A stretch of DNA of 64,000 bases, from contig NZ_KB375281.1 in NCBI RefSeq assembly GCF_000336555.1, positions 2,840,926 to 2,904,925 of the forward strand, in the 5' to 3' direction. Below the pieces are notes generated by a model, which did no database searches, was not told the DNA's origin, and saw only the letters and a list, made by a program, of their open reading frames with translations. This stretch comes from Afipia clevelandensis ATCC 49720. Lineage in GTDB: Bacteria; Pseudomonadota; Alphaproteobacteria; Rhizobiales; Xanthobacteraceae. Below are positions 1 through 8,514 of the stretch, piece after piece. The position numbers and the translations under genes were made by a program. How positions within the stretch are numbered: position 1 is the first letter of the stretch; each line of letters opens with the position of its first letter.

Positions 1-540
1 GACATCGACTGGATGGACTATTCTGCGAAGAAGAAAACCATCAACGAACCCAGCCGCGTGAATCTGCTCGGCAACAAGATCGTGCTGATCGCGCCGAAGG
101 ATTCCAAACTCACCGATGTCAGGATCGGGCAAGGCTTCGATCTTGCCAAACTCGCGGGCGACGGCAGGATCGCCACCGGCGACGTGAAGGCCGTTCCGGT
201 GGGCAAATACGCCAAGGCTGCGCTGGAGAAACTCGGATCGTGGCAGGCGGCGGAGCCGAAGTTCGCCATGGCGGAAAGCGTGCGCGCCGCGCTGGCACTG
301 GTGTCGCGCGGCGAGGCGGCGCTCGGCATCGTCTATGAAACCGACGCCAAGGTCGATCCCGGCGTGAAGGTCATCGGCGCGTTCCCGGCGGATTCGCATC
401 CGGCAATCATCTATCCGGTTGCGGCGACGACTGCTGCGAAACCCGATACGGCCGGCTATCTCGCATTCCTGCGCTCGGCGGCCGCCAAGACCATCTTCGA
501 GAAATACGGCTTCACCTTCCTGATCAAACCGACGGCGTAA
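1..540 (+). CDS. modA: Molybdate ABC transporter substrate-binding protein ModA (5' partial)
   Basis: Periplasmic molybdate/tungstate-binding protein. The reading frame is open from base 1, so only about the C-terminal 179 residues are present; the signal peptide lies outside the window. Visible family features are a DWMDY-type segment at the extreme left edge, the central stretch around GQGFDLAKLAGDGRIATGD (ligand-lobe hinge region in ModA proteins), and the C-terminal FLRSAAAKTIFEKYGF end. It is followed after 11 nt by modB and then modC in the same direction, the usual modABC order, which makes the assignment firm. The real start cannot be seen. Confidence 0.93.
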   Translation, partial: DIDWMDYSAKKKTINEPSRVNLLGNKIVLIAPKDSKLTDVRIGQGFDLAKLAGDGRIATGDVKAVPVGKYAKAALEKLGSWQAAEPKFAMAESVRAALALVSRGEAALGIVYETDAKVDPGVKVIGAFPADSHPAIIYPVAATTAAKPDTAGYLAFLRSAAAKTIFEKYGFTFLIKPTA

Positions 541-551
541 TCGCAAACAAC

Positions 552-1247
552 GTGTCCGCTATTTCACCTGAGGAATGGACGGCGATCCTGCTTTCGGTGC
601 GGGTCGCTTCCATCGCCACGCTGGTGGCCACGCCGCTCGGCATCGCCGTGGCGTGGCTGCTCGCGCGTTATGATTTCTGGGGCAAGGCCGCGATCGATGC
701 CCTGATCTATCTGCCGCTGGTGTTGCCGCCGGTCGTCACCGGTTATCTCTTGCTGCTGACATTCGGGCGCAAAGGACTGATCGGCGAATGGCTCGCAGAT
801 CACCTCGGCATTGTCTTTGCGTTCCGTTGGACCGGCGCGGCGCTGGCCTGCGGCGTGATGTCGTTTCCGCTGCTGGTGCGGCCGATCCGGTTGTCCATCG
901 AAGCCGTGGACCGCAGGCTCGAACAGGCCGCCAGCACACTTGGCGCGGCGCCATGGCGCGTGTTTCTCACTGTGACATTGCCGCTCGCGCTGCCCGGCAT
1001 TCTCGCCGGCATGGTGCTGGGCTTTGCCAAGGCGATCGGCGAATTTGGCGCCACCATCACATTCGTCTCCAACATTCCCGGCGAAACCCAGACCATTTCG
1101 GCAGCGATCTATTCGCTCACGCAAACTCCCGATGGCGACGCCGCCGCGCTGCGTCTTGTGATCGTCTCCATCGGAATTGCCATGGCGGCGCTGATCGCGT
1201 CGGAAATTCTGGCACGGCGCGCCACGCGCCGGCTGCATGGGTACTAA
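552..1247 (+). CDS. modB: Molybdate ABC transporter permease ModB
   Basis: Inner-membrane permease that passes molybdate from ModA into the cytoplasm. At 231 aa it has the usual ModB length, with about five to six hydrophobic segments and an EAA-type ATPase-contact loop near residues 125-150 (ASTLGAAPWRVFLTVTLPLA). It starts at GTG 552, 11 nt after the modA stop; no in-frame ATG would keep the first membrane segment intact. The 3' end overlaps the first possible modC start, so modB and modC are probably translationally coupled. Regulation, perhaps by ModE, cannot be judged because the modA promoter lies outside the window. Confidence 0.95.
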   Translation: MSAISPEEWTAILLSVRVASIATLVATPLGIAVAWLLARYDFWGKAAIDALIYLPLVLPPVVTGYLLLLTFGRKGLIGEWLADHLGIVFAFRWTGAALACGVMSFPLLVRPIRLSIEAVDRRLEQAASTLGAAPWRVFLTVTLPLALPGILAGMVLGFAKAIGEFGATITFVSNIPGETQTISAAIYSLTQTPDGDAAALRLVIVSIGIAMAALIASEILARRATRRLHGY

Positions 1248-1248
1248 G

Positions 1249-1920
1249 ATGCTGTCCGTTGCCATCGAAAAGCAGCTTGGCTCTTTCCGGATCGAAGCCT
1301 GCTTCACCAGCGACGGACTGGTGACAGGCCTGTTCGGCAATTCCGGCGCGGGCAAGACCTCGATCATCAACATGATCGCCGGGCTGACAGCGCCGGATCG
1401 CGGCCACATCGCACTCGACAACGAAGTACTCGACGACAGCGCATCCGGTGTCCATGTCCCGCCGCACAGGCGGCGGATCGGTTACGTGTTTCAGGACGCC
1501 CGGCTGTTTCCTCACCTCAGCGTCCGGCAAAATCTCGATTACGGCCGCCGCATGAACGGGCTGGCACAGGACACCGCGGCGGAAAATCACACGATCGGTC
1601 TTCTCGACATCGGACATCTGCTGGATCGCCGTCCGGCACAGTTGTCAGGCGGCGAGCGTCAGCGTGTCGCGCTCGGCCGCGCGCTGCTGGCAAAGCCGCG
1701 CCTGCTGTTGCTGGACGAGCCGCTGGGATCGCTGGATGAAGAACGCAAGGCGGAGATCCTGCCCTACCTCATCCGGCTGCGGGATAAAGCCAGCGTTCCC
1801 ATGGTTTTTGTCAGCCACGATCCCGCCGAGATGCGGCGGCTGGCGACGAATGTGGTGATGCTCAAGCGCGGCAAGGTGGTCGCATTCGGCGGTGTCGACG
1901 TGCTGCCGGCGCCGGTTTGA
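1249..1920 (+). CDS. modC: Molybdate ABC transporter ATP-binding protein ModC, short form
   Basis: ATPase driving ModB. It carries Walker A GNSGAGKT, the signature LSGGERQRVALGRA and Walker B LLLLDEPLGSLD. I chose ATG 1249, one base after the modB stop; an in-frame ATG at 1237 inside modB would add four residues. The protein is only about 223 aa and ends soon after the ABC core, whereas typical ModC is about 350 aa with a C-terminal TOBE/Mop molybdate-binding domain. That regulatory domain is therefore absent, and the stop is followed at once by a convergent gene, so no separate Mop gene follows. It could be a genuine short family variant. Confidence 0.9.
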   Translation: MLSVAIEKQLGSFRIEACFTSDGLVTGLFGNSGAGKTSIINMIAGLTAPDRGHIALDNEVLDDSASGVHVPPHRRRIGYVFQDARLFPHLSVRQNLDYGRRMNGLAQDTAAENHTIGLLDIGHLLDRRPAQLSGGERQRVALGRALLAKPRLLLLDEPLGSLDEERKAEILPYLIRLRDKASVPMVFVSHDPAEMRRLATNVVMLKRGKVVAFGGVDVLPAPV

Positions 1921-1929
1921 GCCAGTCGT

Positions 1930-2799
1930 CTATTTCAGCGCCGTGATTGCCTTCGCAAGATAATCCAGCCCTTCGATCAGCGGCGGGCCGCCGCACAGGG
2001 TATAACGCTCGGGAAGATCGATCCGCCGGTTCGGACCATAGCGCGCCAGCAGCGCCGGATGGGTGATGAACAGCGCGCCCTGATCGCGCGCCTGGCGTGG
2101 CGGATCCTGCAACACCAGGACGTCGGGTCCGCTGGTGAGCAGATGTTCGAGCGAAACGAAGCCGCCCTGCTCCGCCGCCATGAAGCCGCCCGCGCCCGAT
2201 GCGGCGCGATCCGGCGGACGCAGTCCTGCGATCGACAGCATTGCCGAGGCAAGGCTGGCAGGACCTTCGCGATAACCTTCGCGCTGGATCACCAGCGCGG
2301 TCAGCGGCGGCTTCATCGCGACCGCCGCGAGACGCATTTCCGCCTGATCGATCTGCCGCGCCAGCGCCTCGCCGCGCGCGGGATGACCGATCAGCTTTCC
2401 GATTTCTATGGCCTGCCGCCGCGCATCGGCGAGATTGCGGATCAGGGCAACGTCGACCACGCGAATGCCCATCGCACTCAACATCGCATGGATCGGACGA
2501 TGGCTCGGCCCGCCAAGCACGAGATCCGGCGCTAGGTTCACAACCGACTCGGCGTCCCAGTCGAGACGCGGAAACGGCGCAGCCTTGTCTGTCGTCACAG
2601 ACAGCAGCGGATTGACAGCATAAGGCGATAGCCCCGCGATCTGGCCGGGATCCGCCAGCGCCAGCAGCAACTGGTCGGCACACAGATTGAAGGAGACGAT
2701 ACGTTTTGGCGGCCCGTCCGCACGCGCGGGCTGCGCCGCGACGCCCAGCGCGGCAACGATGGCCGCGAACAGGCCCGCAAAGGTGGTTTTCTTCATCAT
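1930..2799 (-). CDS. BtuF/FecB-type ABC transporter substrate-binding protein
   Basis: Periplasmic binding protein (289 aa) with a Sec signal peptide ending near ARA-DG and the two-lobe PBP fold typical of cobalamin, haem and siderophore carriers: RIVSFNLCADQLLLAL at the start of lobe 1, LAPDLVLGG, and a C-terminal GLDYLAKAITAL. It reads away from a permease and ATPase that start 70 bp upstream, making a split BtuF/BtuC/BtuD set. The substrate is not provable from sequence; cobalamin or an iron chelate is most likely. Two ATGs (2799, 2796) are adjacent, and either could be used. It converges with modC, leaving 9 bp between stops. Confidence 0.85.
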   Translation of the reverse strand: MMKKTTFAGLFAAIVAALGVAAQPARADGPPKRIVSFNLCADQLLLALADPGQIAGLSPYAVNPLLSVTTDKAAPFPRLDWDAESVVNLAPDLVLGGPSHRPIHAMLSAMGIRVVDVALIRNLADARRQAIEIGKLIGHPARGEALARQIDQAEMRLAAVAMKPPLTALVIQREGYREGPASLASAMLSIAGLRPPDRAASGAGGFMAAEQGGFVSLEHLLTSGPDVLVLQDPPRQARDQGALFITHPALLARYGPNRRIDLPERYTLCGGPPLIEGLDYLAKAITALK

Positions 2800-2816
2800 G
2801 ACAGCCTGTTATGCCA

Positions 2817-2832
2817 CGCCAATCGTTTGGCG
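2817..2832. promoter_or_regulatory. Inverted repeat in the divergent binding-protein/permease promoter region
   Basis: CGCCAA-TCGT-TTGGCG, a perfect 6-bp-arm dyad, sits in the 70-bp gap between the divergent binding protein and permease genes. Its position suits an operator shared by both directions. The gap is too short for a cobalamin riboswitch, and no B12-box sequence is present. The regulator is unknown. Confidence 0.4.
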
Positions 2833-2869
2833 TCAGCGGCTTGTGGCTGCGCCGACAGGCCGGACCCGA

Positions 2870-3892
2870 ATGACCAGCGATAACCGCAACAATTTTCAAG
2901 GCACCCTGCTGACCGTGACACTTGTGGTGCTGGTCGCGGTGCTGTTCGTGCTGTCGCTGATGACGGGACCTGCCGACTTTTCGCCGCGCACAGTCGTTGC
3001 AGCGCTGTTCTCCGATCAGGGTGTCGCGTCAATCATCGTGCGCGATATCCGCCTGCCGCGCACCATCCTGGCGCTGCTGATCGGCGCCACCTTCGGACTG
3101 GCTGGCGCATCGCTTCAGGGCCTGCTGCGCAATCCTTTGGCGGAACCATCGCTGTTCGGCGCGCCGCAGGCAGCCGCAGCCGCGGCCTCCGCCATCATGG
3201 CTTTCGGGTTTGCCAATGCCCTGTCGCTCGCCGTGCCGCTGGGCGGGATCGCGGGCGCGCTGCTCTCAGTTGGCGCGCTGGTCGCCATCGCGGGCCGCCG
3301 CGCATCGCTGACGGTGACGCTGCTAGCGGGTCTCGCCCTCGCAAGCCTCGCGGGCGCGGCCATCGCGCTGATCCTCAATCTCGCGCCGAACCCCTACATT
3401 GCGTTGGAGATTGCCTTCTGGCTGCTCGGCTCGCTGCGTGACCGCAGCATGGAGCATGTCTGGCTCGCAGCCCCCTTCATGATCGTGAGCTGGGTCGTGA
3501 TGGCCTGCAATGCAAAGGCCTTTCGCGCGCTGACGCTCGGCGAGGACGCCGCAGCGTCGCTCGGCGTCAATGTGGAGCGGACGCGGGTGCTGGTGGTGAT
3601 CGGCGTCGCGCTTGGTGTGGGCGCGGCAGTGTCCGTCGCGGGCGCAATCTCCTTCGTCGGTCTGGTCGCGCCGCATCTGGTGCGGCGGTTCTACGGCTCC
3701 GATCCCGCGCGCGTCCTGCTGCCTGCATCGCTCGCCGGAGCCGCGCTGCTGATGGCCGCCGATATCGCCGTGCGGCTGATCCCTGCCGTGATCGAGATCA
3801 AGATCGGCGTGGTGACCGCGCTGATCGGCGTGCCGTTCTTCCTGGCGATGATCTTCCATGAGCGCCGCGCTTTGGAGGACAGCCCCCAATGA
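2870..3892 (+). CDS. FecCD/BtuC-type ABC transporter permease
   Basis: Inner-membrane permease of the iron-siderophore/cobalamin family (340 aa, about ten hydrophobic helices). Family marks are RDIRLPRTILALLIGATFGLAG near the N-terminus, the GLLRNPLAEPSLFG segment and the later GAISFVGLVAPHLVRR motif. ATG 2870 is chosen because the in-frame sequence upstream has no membrane character and runs through the divergent promoter. The stop overlaps the next start by 4 nt (ATGA), coupling it to the ATPase. With the binding protein on the other strand and the ATPase downstream it forms a complete importer for cobalamin, haem or a siderophore. Confidence 0.9.
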   Translation: MTSDNRNNFQGTLLTVTLVVLVAVLFVLSLMTGPADFSPRTVVAALFSDQGVASIIVRDIRLPRTILALLIGATFGLAGASLQGLLRNPLAEPSLFGAPQAAAAAASAIMAFGFANALSLAVPLGGIAGALLSVGALVAIAGRRASLTVTLLAGLALASLAGAAIALILNLAPNPYIALEIAFWLLGSLRDRSMEHVWLAAPFMIVSWVVMACNAKAFRALTLGEDAAASLGVNVERTRVLVVIGVALGVGAAVSVAGAISFVGLVAPHLVRRFYGSDPARVLLPASLAGAALLMAADIAVRLIPAVIEIKIGVVTALIGVPFFLAMIFHERRALEDSPQ

Positions 3893-4674
3893 AACCGAAC
3901 GATGCACCGCGCCTCGTCGCCACCGATATAACCGTCGTTCGCGGATCACGCCGGATCGTGGACAGCGCCGATCTTACGTTGAACGCCGGCGAGCTGACCA
4001 TTCTCGCCGGACCGAACGGCGCGGGCAAAACCACCCTGGCCCGCGCCATGGCCGGACTGATTTCGGCTCACGGCTCAATCGCCTTTGACGGCATGAACCT
4101 GCTCACGCTGGCACCTCGCGCCCGCGCCCGCGCCATCTCCTATCTGCCGCAAGGCCACGAGTTTCACTGGCCGATGCGCGTGGACAGCATCGTGGCGCTC
4201 GGGCGAGAGCCTCATGCCGATCCGTTCTCGCAGACGTCCGCACAGGACCGCATCGCCATCGAGCGCGCGATGGAGGCCACCGCCGTCGGCGGCTTTGCCG
4301 CGCGGCTTGTCACTACGCTGTCCGGCGGCGAGCAGGCGCGTGTCGCCATCGCCCGAGCGCTGGCAACCGAAGCCTCGGTGCTGATTGCCGACGAGCCGAC
4401 GGCTTCGCTCGACGAGCGGCATCAGTTGATCGTCATGGACCTGCTGCAAAAGATTGCGCATCAGGGCGCGGCGGTGCTGGCCATTATTCACGACCTTGCA
4501 CTGGCGATGCGGTTTGCGGATCGTGTGGTGGTGATGAATGAGGGCCGCATTGTCGCCAACGACGCGCCGGTTCTCGCGCTGACACCGGAACGCATCGCTG
4601 ACGTTTTCGGCATTTCGGTCAACCGGGTCGACACACCGGACGGTCCGCTGCTGCTACCGTCCCGCGCGCTTTAG
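3889..4674 (+). CDS. BtuD/FhuC-type ABC transporter ATP-binding protein
   Basis: ATPase partner of the FecCD-type permease (261 aa). Walker A GPNGAGKTT, Q-loop YLPQGHEFHW, signature LSGGEQARVAIARAL, Walker B VLIADEPTASLD and the H-loop IIHDLALAMRF are all intact. The C-terminal segment VFGISVNRVDTPDGPLLLP is typical of the haem/cobalamin/siderophore subgroup. It overlaps the permease gene by 4 nt. It converges with the antiporter gene, whose stop is one base away, so the two mRNAs may share or interfere at their 3' ends. Confidence 0.9.
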   Translation: MKPNDAPRLVATDITVVRGSRRIVDSADLTLNAGELTILAGPNGAGKTTLARAMAGLISAHGSIAFDGMNLLTLAPRARARAISYLPQGHEFHWPMRVDSIVALGREPHADPFSQTSAQDRIAIERAMEATAVGGFAARLVTTLSGGEQARVAIARALATEASVLIADEPTASLDERHQLIVMDLLQKIAHQGAAVLAIIHDLALAMRFADRVVVMNEGRIVANDAPVLALTPERIADVFGISVNRVDTPDGPLLLPSRAL

Positions 4675-4675
4675 G

Positions 4676-6472
4676 TCACGGAGACTGCAATCGGCTCCAG
4701 GCGCGCGCCACCCTGCGCCTTGCGGCCGCAGCACGGGTTTGCGGCGGCGCAGGCGGCTCCTCATCTTCCGGCAGGCGAAGGCCGACCACATTGACGCGAT
4801 TGCCGCCGATGTTGCGCGCCACCAGCACGATGCTGTCGAGCGGCAGTTCCGCACCGACGCGCGGGGCGTGATCGAGATGAATGTCGAAGTAATCCGCTAG
4901 CGTCAGATGCGCGTCGCTGGGCGCGACGGTGACGCCGTATGTATCGGCCACATCCTTGAGCGTGACATCGCCAGCCATCATGAAGTCGCCGAGCAAATGC
5001 GGGTCCGGCGCCGGCACCACCGGCATATCGACAAAGAAGCGGTCGAGTGCCTCGGCCTTTTCCGGCGGCGCCAGCAGATAGAGATAGTCGCCCTTCACCA
5101 CCGGATCGGCCTCCGCGGGAGAGAGAATCTTCTCATCGCGGATCACCAGCGTCGGCTTCGACCAGGACGGGATCAGCCCGCGCTTGAGGAACAGGCTGTT
5201 GGCGCGCACCGGATAGCCGACAAGCTGTTGCTCGAGCTGTCCCGGCAGATCGAGTTCGACACGCCGCGGGCCGCGATCCGCGCGGGGCAGCGCCACATGC
5301 AGCCAGCGCGCAGCGGAGGCCAGTGTCCAGCCCTGCAGCAGCAGCGAAATCAGAACGACGACAAAGGCGACGTCGAAATAGATCTGCGCGTTCGGAAGCC
5401 CGACCAGCATCGGAATCGAGGCAAGGAAAATCGCGACCGCGCCGCGCAGGCCGACCCAGGCAATGAAGCTCTTTTCACGCCAATTGAACCGGAACGGCGC
5501 AAGACAGAGAAACACCGCGACGGGCCGCGCCACCAGCATCAGCACCAGCGCCACCGCGACGGCAGGCAACAGCGTGCTCAAGGTTCGTTCCGGCGAGACC
5601 AAAAGGCCGAGCAGCACGAACATCACGATCTGCGCCAGCCATGTCGCGGCATCGAGAAAAGCGACGACTGAATTATGCGCGCGGGTCGGACGATTGCCGA
5701 TAATCATGCCGGCGAGATAGACCGCGAGGAATCCCGAGCCATGCGATATCTGGGAGATTCCGAAGATCACCAGCGCCGCCGTGGTCACGAACGGCGCGTG
5801 CAGGCCTTGCGGAAGCGCAACCCGGTTGAGCGCGAATACCACCAGCCAGCCGCCGACGGCCCCGAACATCACGCCGAGCGCACTCTCCCGGACAAGCTGA
5901 ACCACGATATGGCCGACGGAGCTTTGCCCGATGGACAGGAATTCCACCAGCATCAGGGTCAGAAAGATCGCGAACGGATCGTTGGTGCCGGATTCAACCT
6001 CGAGCGTCGCGCCGACGCGCGGACGCAGGCGCAGGCCCTGGCTATGCACCAGCAGGAACACGGCCGCGGCGTCAGTAGACGCCACCACCGCGCCCACCAG
6101 CAGCGCCTCGGTCCAGCCGATATCGAGGGCATATTTGGCGACCGGCGCCGTGATCAGCGCGGACAACAGCACACCAACGGTGGCCAAGGCCGCCGACGGC
6201 GCCAGCACCGCGCGAATGCTCTGGAAGCGGGTCTTCAACCCGCCGTCGAACAGGATCAGCGCCAGCGCCACCGAGCCGACCAGATAGGTCGTCTGCACAT
6301 CGTCGAAGCGAAGGCCGCCCGGCCCGCTTTCACCGGCGAGAATGCCGACAAAAAGGAAGACCAGCAGCAACGGGGCGCCGAACCGCAGCGCGAGCAGGCT
6401 GGACAGGATGCCCGCCATGACCAGAACCGAGCCGAGCAGAATGGCAATGCTGACCGAGTCGAGGGATGCCAT
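4676..6472 (-). CDS. Potassium/proton antiporter, NhaP2/CvrA type
   Basis: Monovalent cation/proton antiporter of the CPA1 group (598 aa). Residues 1-400 hold about 12-13 membrane helices, with the ion-site region around GAVVASTDAAAVFLL and later ESGTNDPFAIF and GLRGAVAIFLA. This is followed by a TrkA-C-type segment around residues 410-490 and a CorC_HlyC-type domain at the C-terminus, the domain order known for NhaP2/CvrA. ATG 6472 gives the canonical MASLDSVSIAILLGSVL start; in-frame sequence upstream (to 6565) is basic and unlike the family. It probably has its own promoter, because sfsA is read in the opposite direction. Confidence 0.9.
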   Translation of the reverse strand: MASLDSVSIAILLGSVLVMAGILSSLLALRFGAPLLLVFLFVGILAGESGPGGLRFDDVQTTYLVGSVALALILFDGGLKTRFQSIRAVLAPSAALATVGVLLSALITAPVAKYALDIGWTEALLVGAVVASTDAAAVFLLVHSQGLRLRPRVGATLEVESGTNDPFAIFLTLMLVEFLSIGQSSVGHIVVQLVRESALGVMFGAVGGWLVVFALNRVALPQGLHAPFVTTAALVIFGISQISHGSGFLAVYLAGMIIGNRPTRAHNSVVAFLDAATWLAQIVMFVLLGLLVSPERTLSTLLPAVAVALVLMLVARPVAVFLCLAPFRFNWREKSFIAWVGLRGAVAIFLASIPMLVGLPNAQIYFDVAFVVVLISLLLQGWTLASAARWLHVALPRADRGPRRVELDLPGQLEQQLVGYPVRANSLFLKRGLIPSWSKPTLVIRDEKILSPAEADPVVKGDYLYLLAPPEKAEALDRFFVDMPVVPAPDPHLLGDFMMAGDVTLKDVADTYGVTVAPSDAHLTLADYFDIHLDHAPRVGAELPLDSIVLVARNIGGNRVNVVGLRLPEDEEPPAPPQTRAAAARRRVARAWSRLQSP

Positions 6473-6684
6473 TAGTGCTGCCTGTCTCCGTCCGCGCGAT
6501 CCGAATTGCTTGCATTTGCATGAATATCGTCGCAGCGGCCCGACGCCAACCCATTTGTCGCGCAATCACGATTGCGCCCGATTTGCCGGTGTAAGTCCCG
6601 CGTGCCGGATTCTGATACACCGGCTGTCAATCAAGGATGGCCCCCAACCGCCGATCCGGCATTGGCCAAGAGACCAGACATTGC

Positions 6685-7413
6685 ATGCGCTTTGGAAGCA
6701 AGCTCGTTCCCGCGACCCTGATCCGCCGCTACAAGCGCTTTCTCGCGGACGTCCAGCTTGCCGACGGCAGCGTGATCACCGCGCATGTCGCCAATCCCGG
6801 CGCCATGACCGGCCTTCAGGCCGAAGGCGCACGGGTGTGGCTCTCCAGGTCGCCGAGCCTTGCGCGCAAGCTGCCTTACTCGTGGGAATTGATCGAGGCG
6901 GACTTCGGCAGCGGCGCTGAATTGACCGGCGTCAATACCCTGCATCCGAATCCGATCGTCGCCGAGGCTCTCGCCGCCGGAACGATTCCCGAATTGACGG
7001 GCTACGCGACCATTCGCCGCGAGGTGAAGTATGGCCGCGTCATCAACGGCAAAGGGTCGCGGATCGACTTCCTGCTGGAAGATCCCGCGCGGCCGCCCTG
7101 CTATGTCGAGGTCAAGAACGTCCATCTCATGCGCCGTGCCGGCATCGCCGAGTTCCCGGATTCGGTAACGGCGCGCGGCGCGAAGCATCTGGATGAACTG
7201 GCCGGGATGGCCGCTTCCGGTGCCCGCGCCGTGATGGTGTTCGTGATTCAGATCGGCTCGGCGCAGTCCTTCGCTCTCGCCCGCGATATCGACCCGGCCT
7301 ATGCGCGAGCCTTCGACAAAGCCCGCAAATCCGGCGTTGAGGCGCTGGCCTGGACCTGCCGCCTCACCTGCGACGAGATCAGGCTCGACCGTTCTGTTCC
7401 CATTGAGGACTGA
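6685..7413 (+). CDS. sfsA: DNA/RNA nuclease-like sugar fermentation stimulation protein SfsA
   Basis: SfsA-family protein (242 aa, the normal length). The N-terminal OB-like region [23 protein letters not shown] and the [11 protein letters not shown] segment are diagnostic, and the C-terminal part has a PD-(D/E)XK nuclease-like core, GSRIDFLL then [13 protein letters not shown] 6685 matches the conserved N-terminus; upstream in-frame residues do not. The cellular role is poorly known: it was originally linked to maltose metabolism in E. coli and is suspected to be a nucleic-acid-acting enzyme. map follows in the same direction after 132 nt, a pairing also seen in relatives. Confidence 0.93.
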   Translation: MRFGSKLVPATLIRRYKRFLADVQLADGSVITAHVANPGAMTGLQAEGARVWLSRSPSLARKLPYSWELIEADFGSGAELTGVNTLHPNPIVAEALAAGTIPELTGYATIRREVKYGRVINGKGSRIDFLLEDPARPPCYVEVKNVHLMRRAGIAEFPDSVTARGAKHLDELAGMAASGARAVMVFVIQIGSAQSFALARDIDPAYARAFDKARKSGVEALAWTCRLTCDEIRLDRSVPIED

Positions 7414-7545
7414 AATGCGAAAAACCTCTCAAACAGGCTCTAATTCAGCTTGCCAGCCCCGCGAGACCGGCGCTTGCACTGCGGCCCGCATTCATTAAAT
7501 TGAGCTGAAATTCACTCCATCATCCGATTTGAAACCAGAGACCGC

Positions 7546-8376
7546 ATGACCTACGTCGAAGCCACAGACACATCGCTCCGCAAAACCGGGCAGATCAAGC
7601 TGCACGGTCCGCAGGCCTTTGCCGGCATGCGCAAGGCGGGGTCGCTGGTCGCCAAGTGCCTCGATGAACTGGCAGCCATTGTGCGCCCCGGTATTTTCAC
7701 CTCGCAGATCGACGACTTCGTCCGCAAGTTCGCGTTCGATCACAAAGCCTATCCCGCCACCCTGATGTATCGCGGCTATCGCTATTCGACCTGCACCTCG
7801 ATCAATCATGTGGTCTGCCATGGCATGCCCGGCGATCGTCCGCTCAAGGAAGGTGACATCGTCAATGTGGACGTGACGATGATCGTCGACGGCTGGTATG
7901 GCGACTCCAGCCGTATGTACGCGGTCGGCGAAATTTCCCGCCGCGCCGAGCGACTGATCGACGTCACTTATGAGGCGATGATGCGCGGCATTGCCGCCGT
8001 CAAACCCGGCGCGACCACCGGCGATATCGGCCATGCGATCCAGAGTTTTGTCGAGCCGCAGCAGATGAGCGTGGTGCGCGATTTCTGCGGCCACGGCCTT
8101 GGCCGCATGTTTCATGACGAGCCGAACATCATCCACATCGGGCGCCCCGGCGAAGGCGTTGAACTGAAGCCCGGCATGTTCTTCACCATCGAGCCGATGA
8201 TCAATCTCGGCAAGCCGCACGTGAAGGTGCTCTCCGACGGTTGGACCGCGGTGACGCGCGACCGCTCGCTGTCGGCGCAGTTCGAGCATTCGGTCGGCGT
8301 GACGGCGGACGGCGTGGAGATTTTCACGCTCTCGCCGGGCAAGCTGGACAAGCCGCCGTATCGGACCGCCGGATAA
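7546..8376 (+). CDS. map: Type I methionine aminopeptidase
   Basis: Cytosolic metallo-aminopeptidase removing the initiator methionine (276 aa). All five metal ligands are visible in order: Asp in VNVDVT, Asp in YGDSSRM, His in GHGLGRMFHDEP, Glu in FTIEPM and Glu in FEHSVGV. The substrate-binding His is in SINHVVCHGMP. No N-terminal zinc-finger extension is present, so this is the short bacterial form. It lies between sfsA and radC, all read rightward, and may share their transcript. Confidence 0.96.
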   Translation: MTYVEATDTSLRKTGQIKLHGPQAFAGMRKAGSLVAKCLDELAAIVRPGIFTSQIDDFVRKFAFDHKAYPATLMYRGYRYSTCTSINHVVCHGMPGDRPLKEGDIVNVDVTMIVDGWYGDSSRMYAVGEISRRAERLIDVTYEAMMRGIAAVKPGATTGDIGHAIQSFVEPQQMSVVRDFCGHGLGRMFHDEPNIIHIGRPGEGVELKPGMFFTIEPMINLGKPHVKVLSDGWTAVTRDRSLSAQFEHSVGVTADGVEIFTLSPGKLDKPPYRTAG

Positions 8377-8378
8377 TC

Positions 8379-8417
8379 TGCAAACTTGCAATCGCTCGCT
8401 TGCAGACTTGCAACCGC
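8379..8417. repeat. Two tandem 17-bp direct repeats at 22-bp period between map and radC
   Basis: TGCAAACTTGCAATCGC (8379-8395) and TGCAGACTTGCAACCGC (8401-8417) match at 15 of 17 positions and are offset by 22 bp, close to two helical turns. They lie directly after the map stop. A separate dyad GTGAAA-TC-TTTCAC follows at 8422-8435. Helically phased repeats plus a dyad upstream of radC suggest a protein-binding site, but no regulator is identified. Confidence 0.5.
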
Positions 8418-8421
8418 GCAT

Positions 8422-8435
8422 GTGAAATCTTTCAC
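8422..8435. promoter_or_regulatory. Short dyad GTGAAA-TC-TTTCAC upstream of radC
   Basis: A perfect inverted repeat with 6-bp arms and a 2-bp spacer lies 80 nt before the preferred radC start. It resembles an operator more than a terminator, as the stem is weak and no T-run follows. Confidence 0.35.
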
Positions 8436-8514
8436 CTGTGCGGGCGGATAAACCCTGTTGCAAATGCAGCGATGCACGGCGATGCTTGCTCGACATCAGA
8501 GCACGCATTGCGCC

